Shown here piece by piece: positions 44,476-57,726 of a stretch of 64,000 bases of DNA. Made by a program: the position numbers and the translations under genes. This DNA comes from Climacium dendroides. Lineage: Eukaryota; Streptophyta; Bryopsida; Hypnales; Climaciaceae. Location of the stretch: contig OX467090.1 in the NCBI GenBank assembly GCA_950106755.1, positions 21,243,092 to 21,307,091 of the forward strand, read 5' to 3'. The notes beneath the pieces were generated by a model that was given only the letters and a program-made list of their open reading frames with translations, was not told the origin of the DNA and made no database searches. How positions within the stretch are numbered: position 1 is the stretch's first letter; each line of letters opens with the position of its first letter.

Positions 44476-46219
44476 TTTACTACTAGCTAGTGTCTTTGGA
44501 AAAACAACTAGTTGGAGTGTGAAAATGAAGGACTTTAAATTGGACTAATTTCGCTAATATCCAAGTCATTGTAGGCACGTATGTTCTTGGATAAAGTGGA
44601 TATTGCTTTAGGGTTGGTTGTTGAGGGGCTTGAATACTCTCATCTAGCACCTTAATTATAAATGTTGCAATAATTACCACCATCACATCATATAGTAATA
44701 GATAAAAAGAAAAAATAAACTCTAATTATTTTACTTGACTATAGTAAATCATGATTGCCCAAATCAATTAGATTGTGAGCGTAATTGCTGACTAATACAT
44801 AGGTTCTCCTACCAAATAGTTTAGGGTAAGTCATGAAAGTGTTGTTCTAAGAGTGATCAAAAGCTTTTTTCACCTCAATTTGTGTTATAGAATTTCAAAT
44901 TTTTCACTTTTTGTGAGTCAAATTTGCAAGTGTAGGCTATTTTTACATTTTAGAAAGAAGCCTTTTCAATAGAATTAGATTGTTTGCAATCATGTTTTGT
45001 TGTCAATTCAAAAAGATCATGACTTAATAGATATTTAATTTGTTTGAGATGATTAACCTTTCAATGTAGTGATTTGTTGCAATGCAAAAGGAGGTTTTGG
45101 AAGTGGATATTTAGTAGCAAATTTTTACTCAAGACAATTTTTGTAAGGTATTGACACCTAATTGTGACTAGTTTGCAAAACCAACCAATCTAGATGCTTG
45201 CCTAAATTGCAAATCTTCTAAATAAAAGCCTTGGGTCAATTTTGGTTCCACCTACTTTTGGCACTTTGAAAAGTCATAGTTTATTTTCACATTATCTCAC
45301 AAAATCATTAGAAGAGAATCTCAAGTTCTTTTGAATCCCAACAAGATCTAACAAGACAATTTGAAAATGGAAACTATGCTCAAGTGCTTTCATTACTTAA
45401 ACAAGCACCAAGTTGACATTGAATATTATCATTGTAGCAAATCTAATACATGAGAAGGAGTGGACTTTTTTCATTTTTTATTAGAAACACAACACACATT
45501 CTAAAGTGCAAGTAGGTAATTCATATAATTGTGATCATCCATACTTCATTCATCCATAATATTACCTAAGAATAGTAAATTACATCCAAATATTGGTGAA
45601 TCTCATATTTTTAGAAATGGTTTTGATAATTTGATCCACTTTTTTGTTTCCTAATGTAATGGAAGCCCACTCAAAAATCAAGTAAGATTTTGGTGATTTT
45701 TTATCAACAAAAAATTCAGTAATAAGAAAATCACAGAATTTGACCAAGTAAAAAAAAAGCATTGACTACCAAATGCAATTACAATATATAGCCATTGAGG
45801 ATTTTTTAAGCTTTTTAAAAATATAGTGACATCAAGTTGAAGTCTGAATATATGGAAGCAAAGAATTTGTACCAAAATCACTTAAGGTAAGTACTCCTAA
45901 AACCACCATGGTTCCATAATCATATTAAAAAAAGTTTTATAGGATCTTATTGGTAGTCAAAAGACAACTATAGATTGATTTCTTTTAAAATGCAGTTTTT
46001 GAACATTGTATGAATAAACTATGAATTTTCAAAGTGTTGAGAATAGGTGTTTCTAAAACCAACACTAGACTCTCATGAATAGTAGAAGTGTATTTTAGGC
46101 AAGAATCTGTAAATGTTGCTATCAGGAAGGTGTTGGTTTTAGGTGTAGTTTCTTTATAAGATTACCAAATTCGCCCTTGTAATGCAAACTCATATTTTAA
46201 TTTTGAAGAACAAAAGTTG
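44476..46219. other. AT-rich intergenic sequence, no feature seen
   Basis: No supported gene or repeat pair. Confidence 0.45.
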
Positions 46220-46227
46220 CTACCAAG

Positions 46228-46380
46228 CATGGTTGTCATACTGGACAAGTTACTATTCATTTCTTGTCTTGTAGGACGAGTTACTATTCATCAAATGTAC
46301 CTCTCAAGTACATTTGATGAATAGTAACTCGTCCTACAGGATGAAAAATGAATAGTAACTTGTTCAGTATGACAACCATG
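46228..46380. mobile_element. hAT-type MITE with 8-bp target duplication
   Basis: A 153-bp nearly perfect foldback starting CATGGTTGTCATACTG and ending CAGTATGACAACCATG, with the exact 8-bp duplication ctaccaag on both sides (46220-46227 and 46381-46388). Eight-base duplications are the hAT hallmark. The centre is gtacctctcaagtac. No coding capacity. Confidence 0.9.
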
Positions 46381-46388
46381 CTACCAAG

Positions 46389-47614
46389 TTCATACAAATG
46401 TTGTGGACATTAGAATTATTTGTAAAGAGGGAGGAAACCAAGATCTCTTTCCGAAAAATGAATAGTTACTAGAGAACAACCTCAATTCAAACATAAATTG
46501 AATTCTTTTGAGTTCTGTCCTTAGTTTTGCTTCCACCCATGACTACTCACAAACTTGCGACATGTGGGACAACACATTATGTGATCAATATCTATAGTAA
46601 TAGATATCTAGGGGAGGGGGATTATGCTTCTTAGTCCAATTATAAGTGATGCATTTTGGGCAGTGTTGATTGTGGATGTACAAACTTTTCTCCTTTACCT
46701 TTTCCCTTTTCCCTTTTTCATTCACCCATGTGCTTAAATGAAAGTCAGCATCATTGAGTGCACCCGGCGAGATTCCACCCCCACCTGTACGTAAAATACC
46801 TCATAAGCTCCTCATGTCAGGGTTACGTTCTGTGCAGGGAATTGCCAAACATTGCTCTACGGATTACGTACTGTGCGGGGCATTGCTACCTTTTGTTGCT
46901 CTGTGTCTCAAAGCGCACAGTAAAGATGCTCAAATTCCAAAAGATGAGGTGGTTGAATCTGACCCACATTTCTTGCCTACTTGAATTATCCACGTTCTAC
47001 AAGAGTTTCGTGCACCCTCACTATATAATAGGACTGAGCCAATGTGCAGTGCCATTACCATACTGTCTGTCTCACGCATGGTTTGAGCAACAATGAGCAC
47101 TTGCAGCCCAATTTGAGCTCGTCAGACTGAAGTCCTGTGACTGTGAATTCGGAGTTGATCGTCTTATAGAACATCTGACTTGTCCGATCGACTTGCATTC
47201 GAATTGTGTGCGAGACTGACCATCAACCTTCGCGGCCATGGTGTCAATGACGATGCCTTCGGGAGTTTGGAGTGTACGCTTGACTTCTCTGCTCTTCTTT
47301 GATTCCAAACAATCTAATGCAAGCAGGCCCTCTTCCTCTTGCGTGTGGAGATCGGTTTTAGCCTCAGAAATTCGCTCAAACTCGATACTATGTGCATCCA
47401 TATGGATGCTTCAGATGTCAATTTAGTCTCAAAATGGTTTGATTCTCAAAGTAGTTACTAGCTATGCTCCAAGAATTGCATGTGCAGATATCAGTTAAAT
47501 CTCAAAAATCTGCTCAAACTAGATCAACACTAGACGTGCAACCGCATGAATATGTGGATATCAGTTGAATGAGTCTCAAAACAATCGCTCAAATTGGTTG
47601 CTGTGCGCAACCAC
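46389..47614 (+). promoter_or_regulatory. Upstream region of the P450 gene
   Basis: A TATA-like tatataata lies at 47022-47030 and could set a start about 560 bp before the ATG at 47615. The overlapping minus-strand frame 47072-47401 (109 codons, acidic and charged, for example TDLHTQEEEGLLALDCLESK) has some coding character but no recognisable family. The rest shows nothing decisive. Confidence 0.35.
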
Positions 47615-50210
47615 ATGAATGTGCCGATGGTGCTGTCTCTGCAGGTTGTCTGCGCAGTGGTGCTTGGCATTCTGCTGCTTGCCAAGTTGCTCGCGAGCAG
47701 CAAACACAAGAATTTACCTCCAGGCCCACGGGGTCTCCCCTTCATCGGTTCCTTGCACTTGGTGGGCAAATTCCCACAACGAGATTTTGCCAAACTGGCC
47801 GAGACTTATGGGCTGCTGATGTCCATTTGGTTGGGGCCAAGGCTGGCTGTGGTGGCTACCTCCCCTGAGGCAGCGGAGGAGATTCTGAAGACCCAAAGCT
47901 CCAATTTCTCAAGCCGAATCCCAAGTTCTTTTTCAGATGTGGTTCTTCCTGGAGGTACGTTCCTCTTCCTCCCACCGTCCCCTTGGGAACTAGATTCAAG
48001 TTCCTCTGCGAGAATGTTTCAATACAACAAGCTTCATTATTAAGAAGTAACATGCAAGCCACGGCAGTGGTGAGGGTCTGAGGAATGTCATTTCCATATA
48101 AAGGCTCCATTTTCATGTTGTTGGATGTAACTTGAATGATCAAGCTGAAAGCAGAAAACCGTCATGCTAAGACCCACCCAAAGTTTTGGAAAATAACATG
48201 CCTCTCCTTAATGAATGATTTCCAAATTCCATTCGGTTGAGGTTATGGAGATGATGTTTTGGATTGCTGCATTTTGACTTCACATACAACACATGGGCCT
48301 CATATTCAATTCTGAGTATCAAAATCCCCATGAGTCTCACTTTACACAGTGTATCCTTTGTACGTCACAATGCAAAAAGTGAGAATTTCAACACCAAGAA
48401 CTAAATATGAAGAAGACTATGATAGAAGCTTCAGTGTTTAAAATGCTCAAAATGAGTAGTAGTACTAGAATGTTAGAGTTCTAAAGAATTTAAGTATCAA
48501 TGCGCACCTATAATCGACACTAGTGAATGGGTATAGTTTACATTTCTAAACATGAATTTTTTTTATTAAATCTCATTGGCAACCAAAAGAAGATTAGAAC
48601 AGATTTTTGTCCTTTTTTGTTCATATTTTGTAGTTTGAAACTCATCATTTTATAACAAGTGTGACCATATTTGATATCAGATGTAGCCATGACATCAGAT
48701 TCACCTGTGAGGCTCCACTTGAAGAGAATACTACATGTACAACTCAGCACCAATAAACAAGTTCAACTAGCAACAAATATACAAATGGAAGAAATTGCAC
48801 ATATCATACATATGATTCCCCAAGATGGTATTACAATGGTGCCTGTGAGGAACCACATCGAAGTGGTCATAACTAACATCATGTCACGCATGATTCTCAA
48901 AAGGCGTTTCATGGCAATGGCTTTGGGGAAGAAATACAATGAACAAGAACTCCAAGAAGTAAATAGTTTTAGAAAGCTTTTGTTGGGCATTGGCAAATAT
49001 GTTGAAATTATAAATCCAGGAGACTTCATCCCTCTATTCAAGTGGATGGATGTCTTTGGGCTGGAAAGACAAATGCAAGAGTTGAAAGAAAGAATGGATG
49101 CATTTATGTCCCAAATCATATCTGAACATGTTGTGCAACGGAAGAGTGGTTCTATTCCTATTAAAGATATGGTGGATGTCCTCTTAGATGAGATGGAGAA
49201 TGAGACATTGCAATTTGACATCACCAATGACAACGTAAGGAGTACATTGTGGGTAAGAGTGCAATTCCTTTGGATAAAATAGAGGCTATTAAGAGCTCGT
49301 ATATTTAATTTTTATTTTATTCTATGGCTTCAGCATTTGAATTTTTGAAGTTAAAAAGTATAAGATAGTCATAGGGGGACTACTTGAAGGTATTCTCATG
49401 TTGGATTTGATGATTCACTTGTTCAAATTTTATGTGATGAAATTCATACACTAAAGTTACTATATTTTTCTGTCAAAGTTTTGCAACTATATTGTTGATT
49501 TCCAATCTTCAAGTTCATCTTGTGAATTATAGGTTATAGTAATGTAGCTAAGATATTTTTTGCTTCTATTATGAAAACAGGATGCTTTCGCAGGAAGTAT
49601 GAATACAACTATCGATACAATAGAATGGGCAATTGCAGAATGCATTCACAATCCCATTGTGATGAAGAAGCTACAAGTAGAGCTTGATACTGTTGTAGGC
49701 AAGTCTCGAAGAGTGGAAGATGCAGACATTCCTAATCTCAAGTATTTACAAGCCATCATCAAAGAAAACTTCCGTCTTCATCCAGTAGCCCCACTGTTAA
49801 TTCCTCATATGAATGATAAACCTTGTAAGGTTTTGGGATACGATATACCAGAGAAAACAATGGTTTTTGTAAATGTTGTAGCAATTTCTCGAGATCCAAG
49901 GATATTTGAGGATCCTATGACTTTCAAACCTGAAAGATTATTGGAGGGGATGCCTCATGCTCATATGCAAGTTGAAGGCAAAAATTTTGAGGTGTTACCC
50001 TTTGGAGTAGGGCGGAGACAATGCCCCAGCATCTTGCTAGCTTCAACATTGGTTCACATTATTGTTGCAACTTTTATGCAATCTTTTGATTGGTCTCTTC
50101 CTAATGGTTTGCAGCCTATAGATTTAGATATGTCACAGGGTGAAGGAGTTGGACACGTGCTAGCTCACCCTTTGACAACCATTCCAAAGGTTCGCTTATC
50201 CATTCCTTAG
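47615..50210 (+). CDS. Cytochrome P450, CYP71-clan type, three exons
   Basis: Exons 47615-47954, 48681-49252 and 49581-50210 join in frame with GT-AG introns (726 and 328 bp, phases 1 and 0) to 513 residues, the usual length. The N-terminal membrane anchor (VLSLQVVCAVVLGILLLAKL) is followed by the Pro-rich hinge LPPGPRGLPFIG. The K-helix ExxR is in IIKENFRLHP, PERF is FKPERLLEG, and the heme loop is PFGVGRRQCPS. P450s of this clan are ER-bound monooxygenases of specialised metabolism fed by NADPH-P450 reductase. Oddities: the C-helix WxxxR is lost (SPVRLHLKR), the I-helix reads AGSMNTT where family members usually have an acidic residue, and the Gly after the heme Cys-Pro is Ser. It may be a degenerating or divergent gene. 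ATG 47615 is chosen because it precedes the anchor. Confidence 0.9.
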
Positions 50211-50292
50211 ATTAACTTTTTTGACATAACTATTTGTAGATAGGTTATTGCCTTCAATTTGTTTGCAAGTATTTCATTTTATATAGATATGC

Positions 50293-50298
50293 AATAAA
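50293..50298 (+). terminator. Possible polyadenylation signal of the P450 gene
   Basis: AATAAA 83 bp after the stop codon, in an AT-rich 3' flank. Plant signals are variable, so this is only a candidate. Confidence 0.4.
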
Positions 50299-50587
50299 TA
50301 TCATTTTTTAATTATATAATAAACATGTTCAATTTTTTTCCTCATTATAGTATATGATTTTGGTTTCGATTTCTATATATTTCTACATATATGCTACTTA
50401 TATTTTAAATGTCTAGTGTTTTAAAGTGTGAATTTTCGGAATTCTCATTTAGACAAACAATATGGAATTACAAATTTGCATTCATATTTGCATTTATATA
50501 TGTATTTGTGTTTTTTCCTTGTATATATATTGCATGGACTATTGCAAGAAACATTTCACTTTTTTGTCTTAAAAATTCTGATTTCTA

Positions 50588-51315
50588 TTAACCCCTAAAG
50601 GTCTAAATACCTTTTTTTTGGCATTATATCCATTTTGGGCAACTCACTACAAATGGAAATTTCTATTTTTTTCTTTGAAAATTTCACAAAACATGTGCCC
50701 CAAGAATAGCTTTATGGCGCAACAATTTTCATAACTTTCAACTACACGGTTAAAAAGTTATTGCATGATATGTAATTTTCAACATATGGTGGGCAACTTG
50801 GGCAGTCCAAAAATCTTCTTTAAACATCAATTTTTTAAAAAGAAAAATTTGAAATTTGTTCTTAACACATATATAAGTGAGAAGCTTTGAATCATTCCAT
50901 TTCAATTAATGATGAATGTTATGAAGAGTTTTACTTTGCAAGTAGATATGACATCTGCCCACAAACTAAAGCTCCTCATAACTTTCATCTCATTAATTAA
51001 AATGGAATGACTCAAATCTTTCCACTTATATATAAATATTAAGAACCAATTTCAAATTTTTATTTTTTAAAAATTGATGTTTAAAGAAGTTTTTTGGAAT
51101 GTCCAAGCTGCCTACCGAATGTTGAAAATTACATATCATGCAATAACTTTTTAACCATGTAGTCAAAAGTTATGAAAATTATTGCACCTTATAGCTACTC
51201 TTGGGGCACATATTTTATGAAATTTTCAAAGAAAAAAAATAAAATTTCCATTTGTAGTGAGTTGCCCAAAATTGCTATGATGTCAAAAACCGGTGATTGG
51301 ACCTTTAGGGATTAA
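50588..51315. mobile_element. TTAA-flanked long foldback element, copy 2
   Basis: TTAACCCCTAAAGGTC at the left and GGACCTTTAGGGATTAA at the right. The two halves (to about 50930 and from about 50960) are inverted copies sharing gggcaactcactacaaatgg, atgatatgtaattttcaaca and the reverse of each. It is related to 43384-44475. If TTAA is the target duplication, the CCC..GGG ends would fit a piggyBac-like MITE, which would be unusual in a plant; the TTAA could instead be part of the arms. Confidence 0.8.
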
Positions 51316-53490
51316 GAATGCTGTCATTGCTACTAGTACTAAGTATTTGTACTATTTAAGACATTCAAAACTTGGATTGCTCTATCCATTTTTTTAAAAT
51401 ACCTTCAAATGAATTTAATTAGATCTTGAAGTGCAAAAAATTGAACAATCATTGAATCCCAATTATAGAATTGAACTTTGCCAAACAATATTATATGATA
51501 CTACAAATTGCTACACAATCCTAGACCATGGACAATAACTATAGTGCCTATAAAATAAGATTGTGTATATTTCTATTTTTAGAAATCAAAAGGAAAATAT
51601 AAAAAGTAACTAAAAATTGGCCATTTTCCTAATTAAAGGTACTCTTTCTCAACTATTTGTATTTTTGAGAAAAACAAATTGTGTACTCTATACTTGCACT
51701 GTGAGTAATGTGAAAGGTGGACAATTTATTATTTTTAGAAAATCTCTTCATTGACTTGTGTAAATTTAGTAGAAGACCGCATATCCAGATTATAATCTTT
51801 TAATTCACACTTCTGGATTGAAGGTAGGACTAAAAACTACCAAAATGGAAAAAAAGACATTGAATTGGGATTGTTTAAAATAATAAATAAATTTTAATTT
51901 TTTTTAAATTACTCAATGTCTACAACCAAAACATATGTCTTCTCTTCAAATAGATATACAACACAGTTTAAATTACAAGCGAGGAATCAACCATCCAAAA
52001 CTATTGGGACCAAAAATGGGAAGTTATGGGTTGTTGCAAGAAACATATATCATTTTTGTTTCAAAACAACCTACTTTAGTAATTAATGTGACTCTTAGAA
52101 TAATTTTTTTAAATAAAATAAAATATAGATCATTTATAAACCAATCAAAATAATATGTGTGAAAATTCAAGCCTAAATGAATGTATCCATAAAAGTTATG
52201 CACAAAAAAAGAGCAATGGAAAATATCAAGAATATAGATACTTTGGTGTTTGATTTTTAGAAAATAGAAAAAATAATACTATAAACAAACATCCAATAGA
52301 AGATAATTTAGAAATAATAAATTAATTTTTAAAAATACAAAAAATTACTCAATGTCTATAACTACGATAAAACCATATGTTGTCTTCATTTTAAAATTTA
52401 TAGAATCAAAATGAACATATAATGCAAAAATTATGAACAAAAAACCACATATCCAAGGCCTAAGGGACAAAAAAGAAGGACAAGTGTTTCTTGCAACAAC
52501 CTTTCTTGCAAACACTTGGAAAAAAATAGAGAGAGATAGCGAGAGAGCAAGAGAGGGAGAGAGATAGACAATCTTTTCAGTCTTGACACCCCATATCAAG
52601 GCATTTTCTAGCCAAACAAATTTCAATCTATTTTATGCGAATTCACAAACTTTTCTCAAAGTGCAAGTATCTTCGACATCACGAAAGAGTGTTTTTTTTA
52701 AGCTATATATCAATGTGGCAACCAACTGTAATTCTTGACTCAACTAGGAAGGTGGGTGGGTACGTTATAAGACATAGCAACTGTACTAGCTTGTATTCAA
52801 GCTACAGGACATAACTGAAGTTCATTCAAATAGAAAAAGCCTGAATACACAATCTAATCTTGCAAACAAGCTAGAGTACAAGTACCTTGTTTGTGAACTT
52901 TTAATATGTTGAAAAATACTAGCTTTACCTTTAAACCATAGTTATACAGATTCTACAAGTAGTGTGAAAAAAACAAATGAAACATGCTAAAATAAGAAGG
53001 AGAAAACTAGACTGTTGTGATTGTTGAGCTACACTCCAATCTTAGTCATACCTCACTTGCACCCATGCCACAATTCAAACACGAGATTAGAATCATGACA
53101 TATACAAGGTGTCTTAAGTGTAACAACACGTTATCTGAGTCAAAGATTTTTGCATATAAACGTTCACAATTGCAAATGTTAAAACAAATATCGAAAAGAA
53201 ATAAATCAAAATAACACTGCATTTGGTCCATTTCACTACAGCTTAGTTATGCTTCTCAAAGTCTAGAACTTGGATGGACGTATTGGTATCCATGGTGCTG
53301 TTGAAGTTGTAATGATGGTGAGGCTCGGTTCAACTCATAAGGTGCAGCAAGAATGGAGCAAAAAAACATCTTTGTATATAATGTAGCAATTTGTAAAGGA
53401 GAAGCAAACTGAAGATGTAAAGGACACAAGTCGCTTGTTCTACTTCATGGAAAAAGTAACGGAGCTAATTGAGGCTTGTTGCCATAGCGT
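51316..53490. other. AT-rich intergenic sequence
   Basis: No supported gene. A GA-rich tract (gagagagatagcgagagagc) at about 52529-52568, followed by a cttgacaccccatatc word, resembles the GA-rich part of the duplication (near 440-500), so a diverged relative is present. Confidence 0.45.
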
Positions 53491-56400
53491 TCCAATTGTT
53501 TGCCCATGCTACATGTGAGGCTACATGCATACTTGGGTACTTTTTTTTGGACCAACATGATGTGTCCAATTGATATCCATTTACTTTTTGCTCTTAGATA
53601 AGGATTGCATGCTTATGGAGAGGGTATGGCATAATTTTGTGATGAAAACTACCTATGTGTTTCTTGTCTTGTACATAAGCTGTACTTAGCTTGAAGTACT
53701 TTGCTTCTTTATCCAACATAAATAACAACATTGGAGTTGTAACTTCAGTAAGTTACTACATGATGCTTAGGATCTTGCCAAGCTAAGATGAGAGCTTTGA
53801 GTAGTTTGCATATACCAACTTCTGTATGTTTATAACTCAATGGATAAATACATCATAAAACGGTAAAGTCATCCTCCCTAAGTATATTCTAACTTTTGCT
53901 TGATTGTGTAAACCACTTTATTTTGTAGACTTGAGTACGAGAGCGCGAGAGAGCAAGTGAGAGAGAGAAAGCAAGTACTTTTTTTGTCACCCCATTGCTA
54001 GGTACATTATAAGAAAACTGTGTTTTTTCTGATGTTAGGCCAAAAATGTTGTACGTTTAGGATAACATCATACGTCTGAGAAAACATTGGGATGTCACGT
54101 TGATGGACATTGAAAAAGCAAAGTTTTTGGTGTTGTAGAAAGCATTGCTAAATTTCAATCACAACATATTGGTGCTATGAAAAACAATGATGCAATCTAA
54201 GACATTGTTGTGGACATCAAATGTTTTAAAAAATGTCCAAAAAAACATGTATAGCCACGGTAGTATCTTTGGTCAAACTTAGCTTAGAAATTGAGATAGA
54301 AATTTTTTCCAGTCAGTGGTAAAGTGATTGTCCGAGGTGAAAAAGAGGATAATGGGCAGGTGGTGAGGTTAAAAAGTTGACGTGACATCTAACATGGCAT
54401 GATGACGTGGAAATTATGTGACATGGATATGAAATGCTGACATGGCATGATGACGTGACATTTGACGTGGCATCTGACATGGAAATTATGTGATGTAGAC
54501 ATGGAATGCTAACATGGCATGCCATGTCATCATACCCGGTCAGTCCATGTTCCAACCTTGGATATTTTTGTGGACGTCATATAAGACATCCTGACGTTTA
54601 TTTTCAAAATGTTATAAGCTATATAGATTTAATTTATATAACAAATTTATATAAATTAGATGAATGGATTTGTTATGAAAAAAGGTTTACAAAATCATAT
54701 TAATATTATATTATATGAAAATATTTAATTTTAACTTAAGATTTAAATTCTAAATTTTACTAGTTTAAAATTATAAATTTTACATCAAATTTTAATAATT
54801 TTTATTGCTATTTCACCTTCTTAACTTATTATTTTCAAATCATTCATATCTAATGTGGGGTGATTTTCTAGTGTTCTTGGACTTTGAGATATTTGACATC
54901 TTAACCTTTAACGGACCAAGGCCTTTTTTCTGTCCGAAAATATTAAAAATTGTCATTTTTGTAGCAAAGAGTAAAAGAAATTTTAATTTTTTTTCACATG
55001 TAACCATAGGATCTTACACCTAACAAGTAGAAAAAATTGTAGAAAAAATTTCAGAATTTTTGACTACATAGATTTAAAGTGGAAAAAACAAGTTTTTTAG
55101 CACATTGAGGGACTAGATTTTTTGACTTTGAACAATTATAACTTAAAATTTTTACACTACACAGTTTTGAGATTTAAATATTTATAATAGAGAATTGAGT
55201 TGAGAGTTTAGGAAAATAGATAAAAAATAAAAAAACTTATCCCAATGGTGAGATTGTTCTAGAAAGTAAACTAAACCACGTGAAATTTTTATTTTGAAAA
55301 AATTGTAAAAATTGCATTAAAAAATGCATCCAACAAGTTATTTTTTTCAAGAAGATGCTCTAATTGCCTAAAAAACAAAAATGTCCATAACTTTCTCATA
55401 ACAAATCCAAATGAAATGAATCAGAGCTTTCCAGATAGACAAAAATATAATCTACAATTGAAATTCCATGTTGGATGTATTGTTGTGTCATACTATATTG
55501 AAGTTGATGTTGCAAACAACTTAGATTTAATAAATATGACTTTATCAATTAAATGTTCAAGGAGACATCCCCATATATGTTGGAAATGACATGCAAATGT
55601 TCATCATGACATCATAGACAATAAATAAGATTTGTAGAAAATTTAGAAATTGTTGAAGCAAATGTTGAAAACAACATTGGTATGAATGTCGAATTTCATA
55701 CTACAGATGTTCTTTTGAATGTTTACAATGACCTCGAAAAAAACATAACTAAGACATGTAAATGTTTTTTACAACATCATTTCAGACATCATTGTATTTA
55801 TGTTGTTGCTCATATTTTAGTTTTGTATATCCCATATTGTTTGTCATGCCTTCTACACCCCACTAGTATAAAAGGCTTGTCTTTTTCATCACTTAATAAG
55901 TAGATTTTTGAGCCATTCAATATACTTGATAAATATAGTGTATGGCATATTGTATAGTGTATTTTGTATGGCATGTTGTATATATATTGTATTTTGTATG
56001 GTGTATTTTTTATGGCATATTATATATGTTATCTTTTGTATGGTATATTTTATATGTTGTATTGCATATGATATATAATATATTGTATATTTTATATTGT
56101 GTACAACATATTGCTACATTGACAACATGTTTTTTATAGCATATTACATGATATAAAAAAACATACCTCATGTCATTATTGATGTTAAAAAAACATGTGA
56201 GCGTCACATATGTTTTAAAAAGCATACCTGTACAAATGCCACACATCCAGATGGGACTTGATGAGAAGCATACAATTGTTTCACTTGATGTTATTCAAGA
56301 CACTCAGACGTCTACATTGATGTCTCAAAAAACATCATTAAATTCTAAAAAGACTATTTAGATAGCTCCAAAAAAATGCCACGTCAATGTTTGTAGATGC

Positions 56401-57726
56401 CACGTCAGCCAATTTCATAATCATTGACATGGCATGCCATGTCAATGACACGTCAGATGCCACATCATAAACGGGCAATGGATGAAAAAAATGATACTCT
56501 GGCTTTCTCGCGCTTAGGTGGCAGCCACATGTCAATTTCTAAGAACCCCGTTGACCGATGTTTTTTGTAACATTCAGCGTTTGGACGTGCGACATTACAC
56601 ATAATGTACCATGTTTTTGGCACATCTGCCATAACGCGAATTTTTGAATGTCTGGCCAGACGTGACAAGACATCACGCGCGACTTTTGGATGCAGAAAAC
56701 TGCGTGTTCAGAAAAACACAATTTTCTTATAGTGGTACTTTTTGACATTTCAAGTCAAGGTAGTATATATACAAGGTATATGAACTAGTACATGATTTTG
56801 TAAAGATTTTTCTATAGATTCTATCAACAAAGTTTTGATAAAGGACTATGAAACATCGTTCATTTCATTGAGTGTGATACTTAATCAATATACTGCTAGG
56901 AGGGTAGGAGGGCATCCTAAAAATCTCATATGGCCACTACCGTTATGAAATATACAAATCTCCGACTGTATCATTGGATACAACATGGATTCGATACGTT
57001 ACATTCAACTTAACAGTAGAAAAACAGAGTAATCTTAGGAAGAGGATCAGATGTATGTATGAATGCTATCAAATATACGACTAGCATCCGCTCTTGAATT
57101 GTAATCCAATAAACTTCCATAAACTATAAACTTAATGAGTCTATGCATTCTTGGGAGGGCATGACAGCACTGTAAGAGCCCCAAGGTAAGAGCCTCAGAG
57201 GATTATTGCTATTAAACAAGTCTTCATACATATTATTGATCTAAAAGCAAAAAAGATGCTTTACCGTCAAGGCAACAATATAGTAAGATTCAATTGAAAA
57301 AATCATCAACAAATAAGTGCATTCAAGGTGTTTTTTCCACCCTTAGTATCTTTTTCTTACGTTGAAAATATTTCTATTAGACCGATGAACTTCTATGAGC
57401 TATTAAATTATCTAATCAGTTGATCTTTATAGTTGTTACAAACTATGGGCTAACAATGTAGAGTGTATTCGTGATATGTAGCAAAAGTACGTTTGCACAC
57501 AAAGATGTGAAAACAAATTTAGAACACACTTCATCTGCATCCATAATCAAAAAACAAATACTCAATTAGTTTTAGATCGCATGCAAGGTGTCTACAACGT
57601 GCTTCTAGTTGTTATCCAGGGTGTAAATCTATTCACACAAACTATATGACACTCATTTGAATCAGGTCAATCACTCACGCAAAATATACAATGACAACAC
57701 TCTTATCTACATTCTTCTCTTCCTTG
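53491..57726 (+). repeat. Direct duplication, copy 2
   Basis: Matches 1-2629 apart from the private insertion 54005-56734. It preserves the empty site of the element at 860-1985 (near 57085). Identity is high throughout, with small indels such as the extra ggagcgcgag-like words in the GA tract. No gene is supported. Confidence 0.9.
54005..56734. mobile_element. CACTA-type non-autonomous element, 2.7 kb
   Basis: Ends CATTATAAGAAAACTGTG and CACAATTTTCTTATAGTG are near-perfect inverted repeats (the left C-to-T change alters CACTA to CATTA). The target duplication is GTA (54002-54004 and 56735-56737), with the empty site in the other duplicate near 510. Subterminal repeats are tgacgtggcat and gacatggcatgatgacgtg at 54380-54530 and the mirrored atgccacgtca words at 56375-56465, as expected of transposase binding arrays. 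The internal sequence is AT-rich with tatatgttgtattg-type words at 55930-56110 and carries a fragment related to the TTAA foldback family near 54900. No transposase. Confidence 0.92.

Noticed and set aside
1..57726. The two duplicates as LTRs of one 53-kb retrotransposon
   Set aside because: No TG..CA boundaries, primer-binding site or polymerase between them, and the interval holds a P450 and many unrelated elements.
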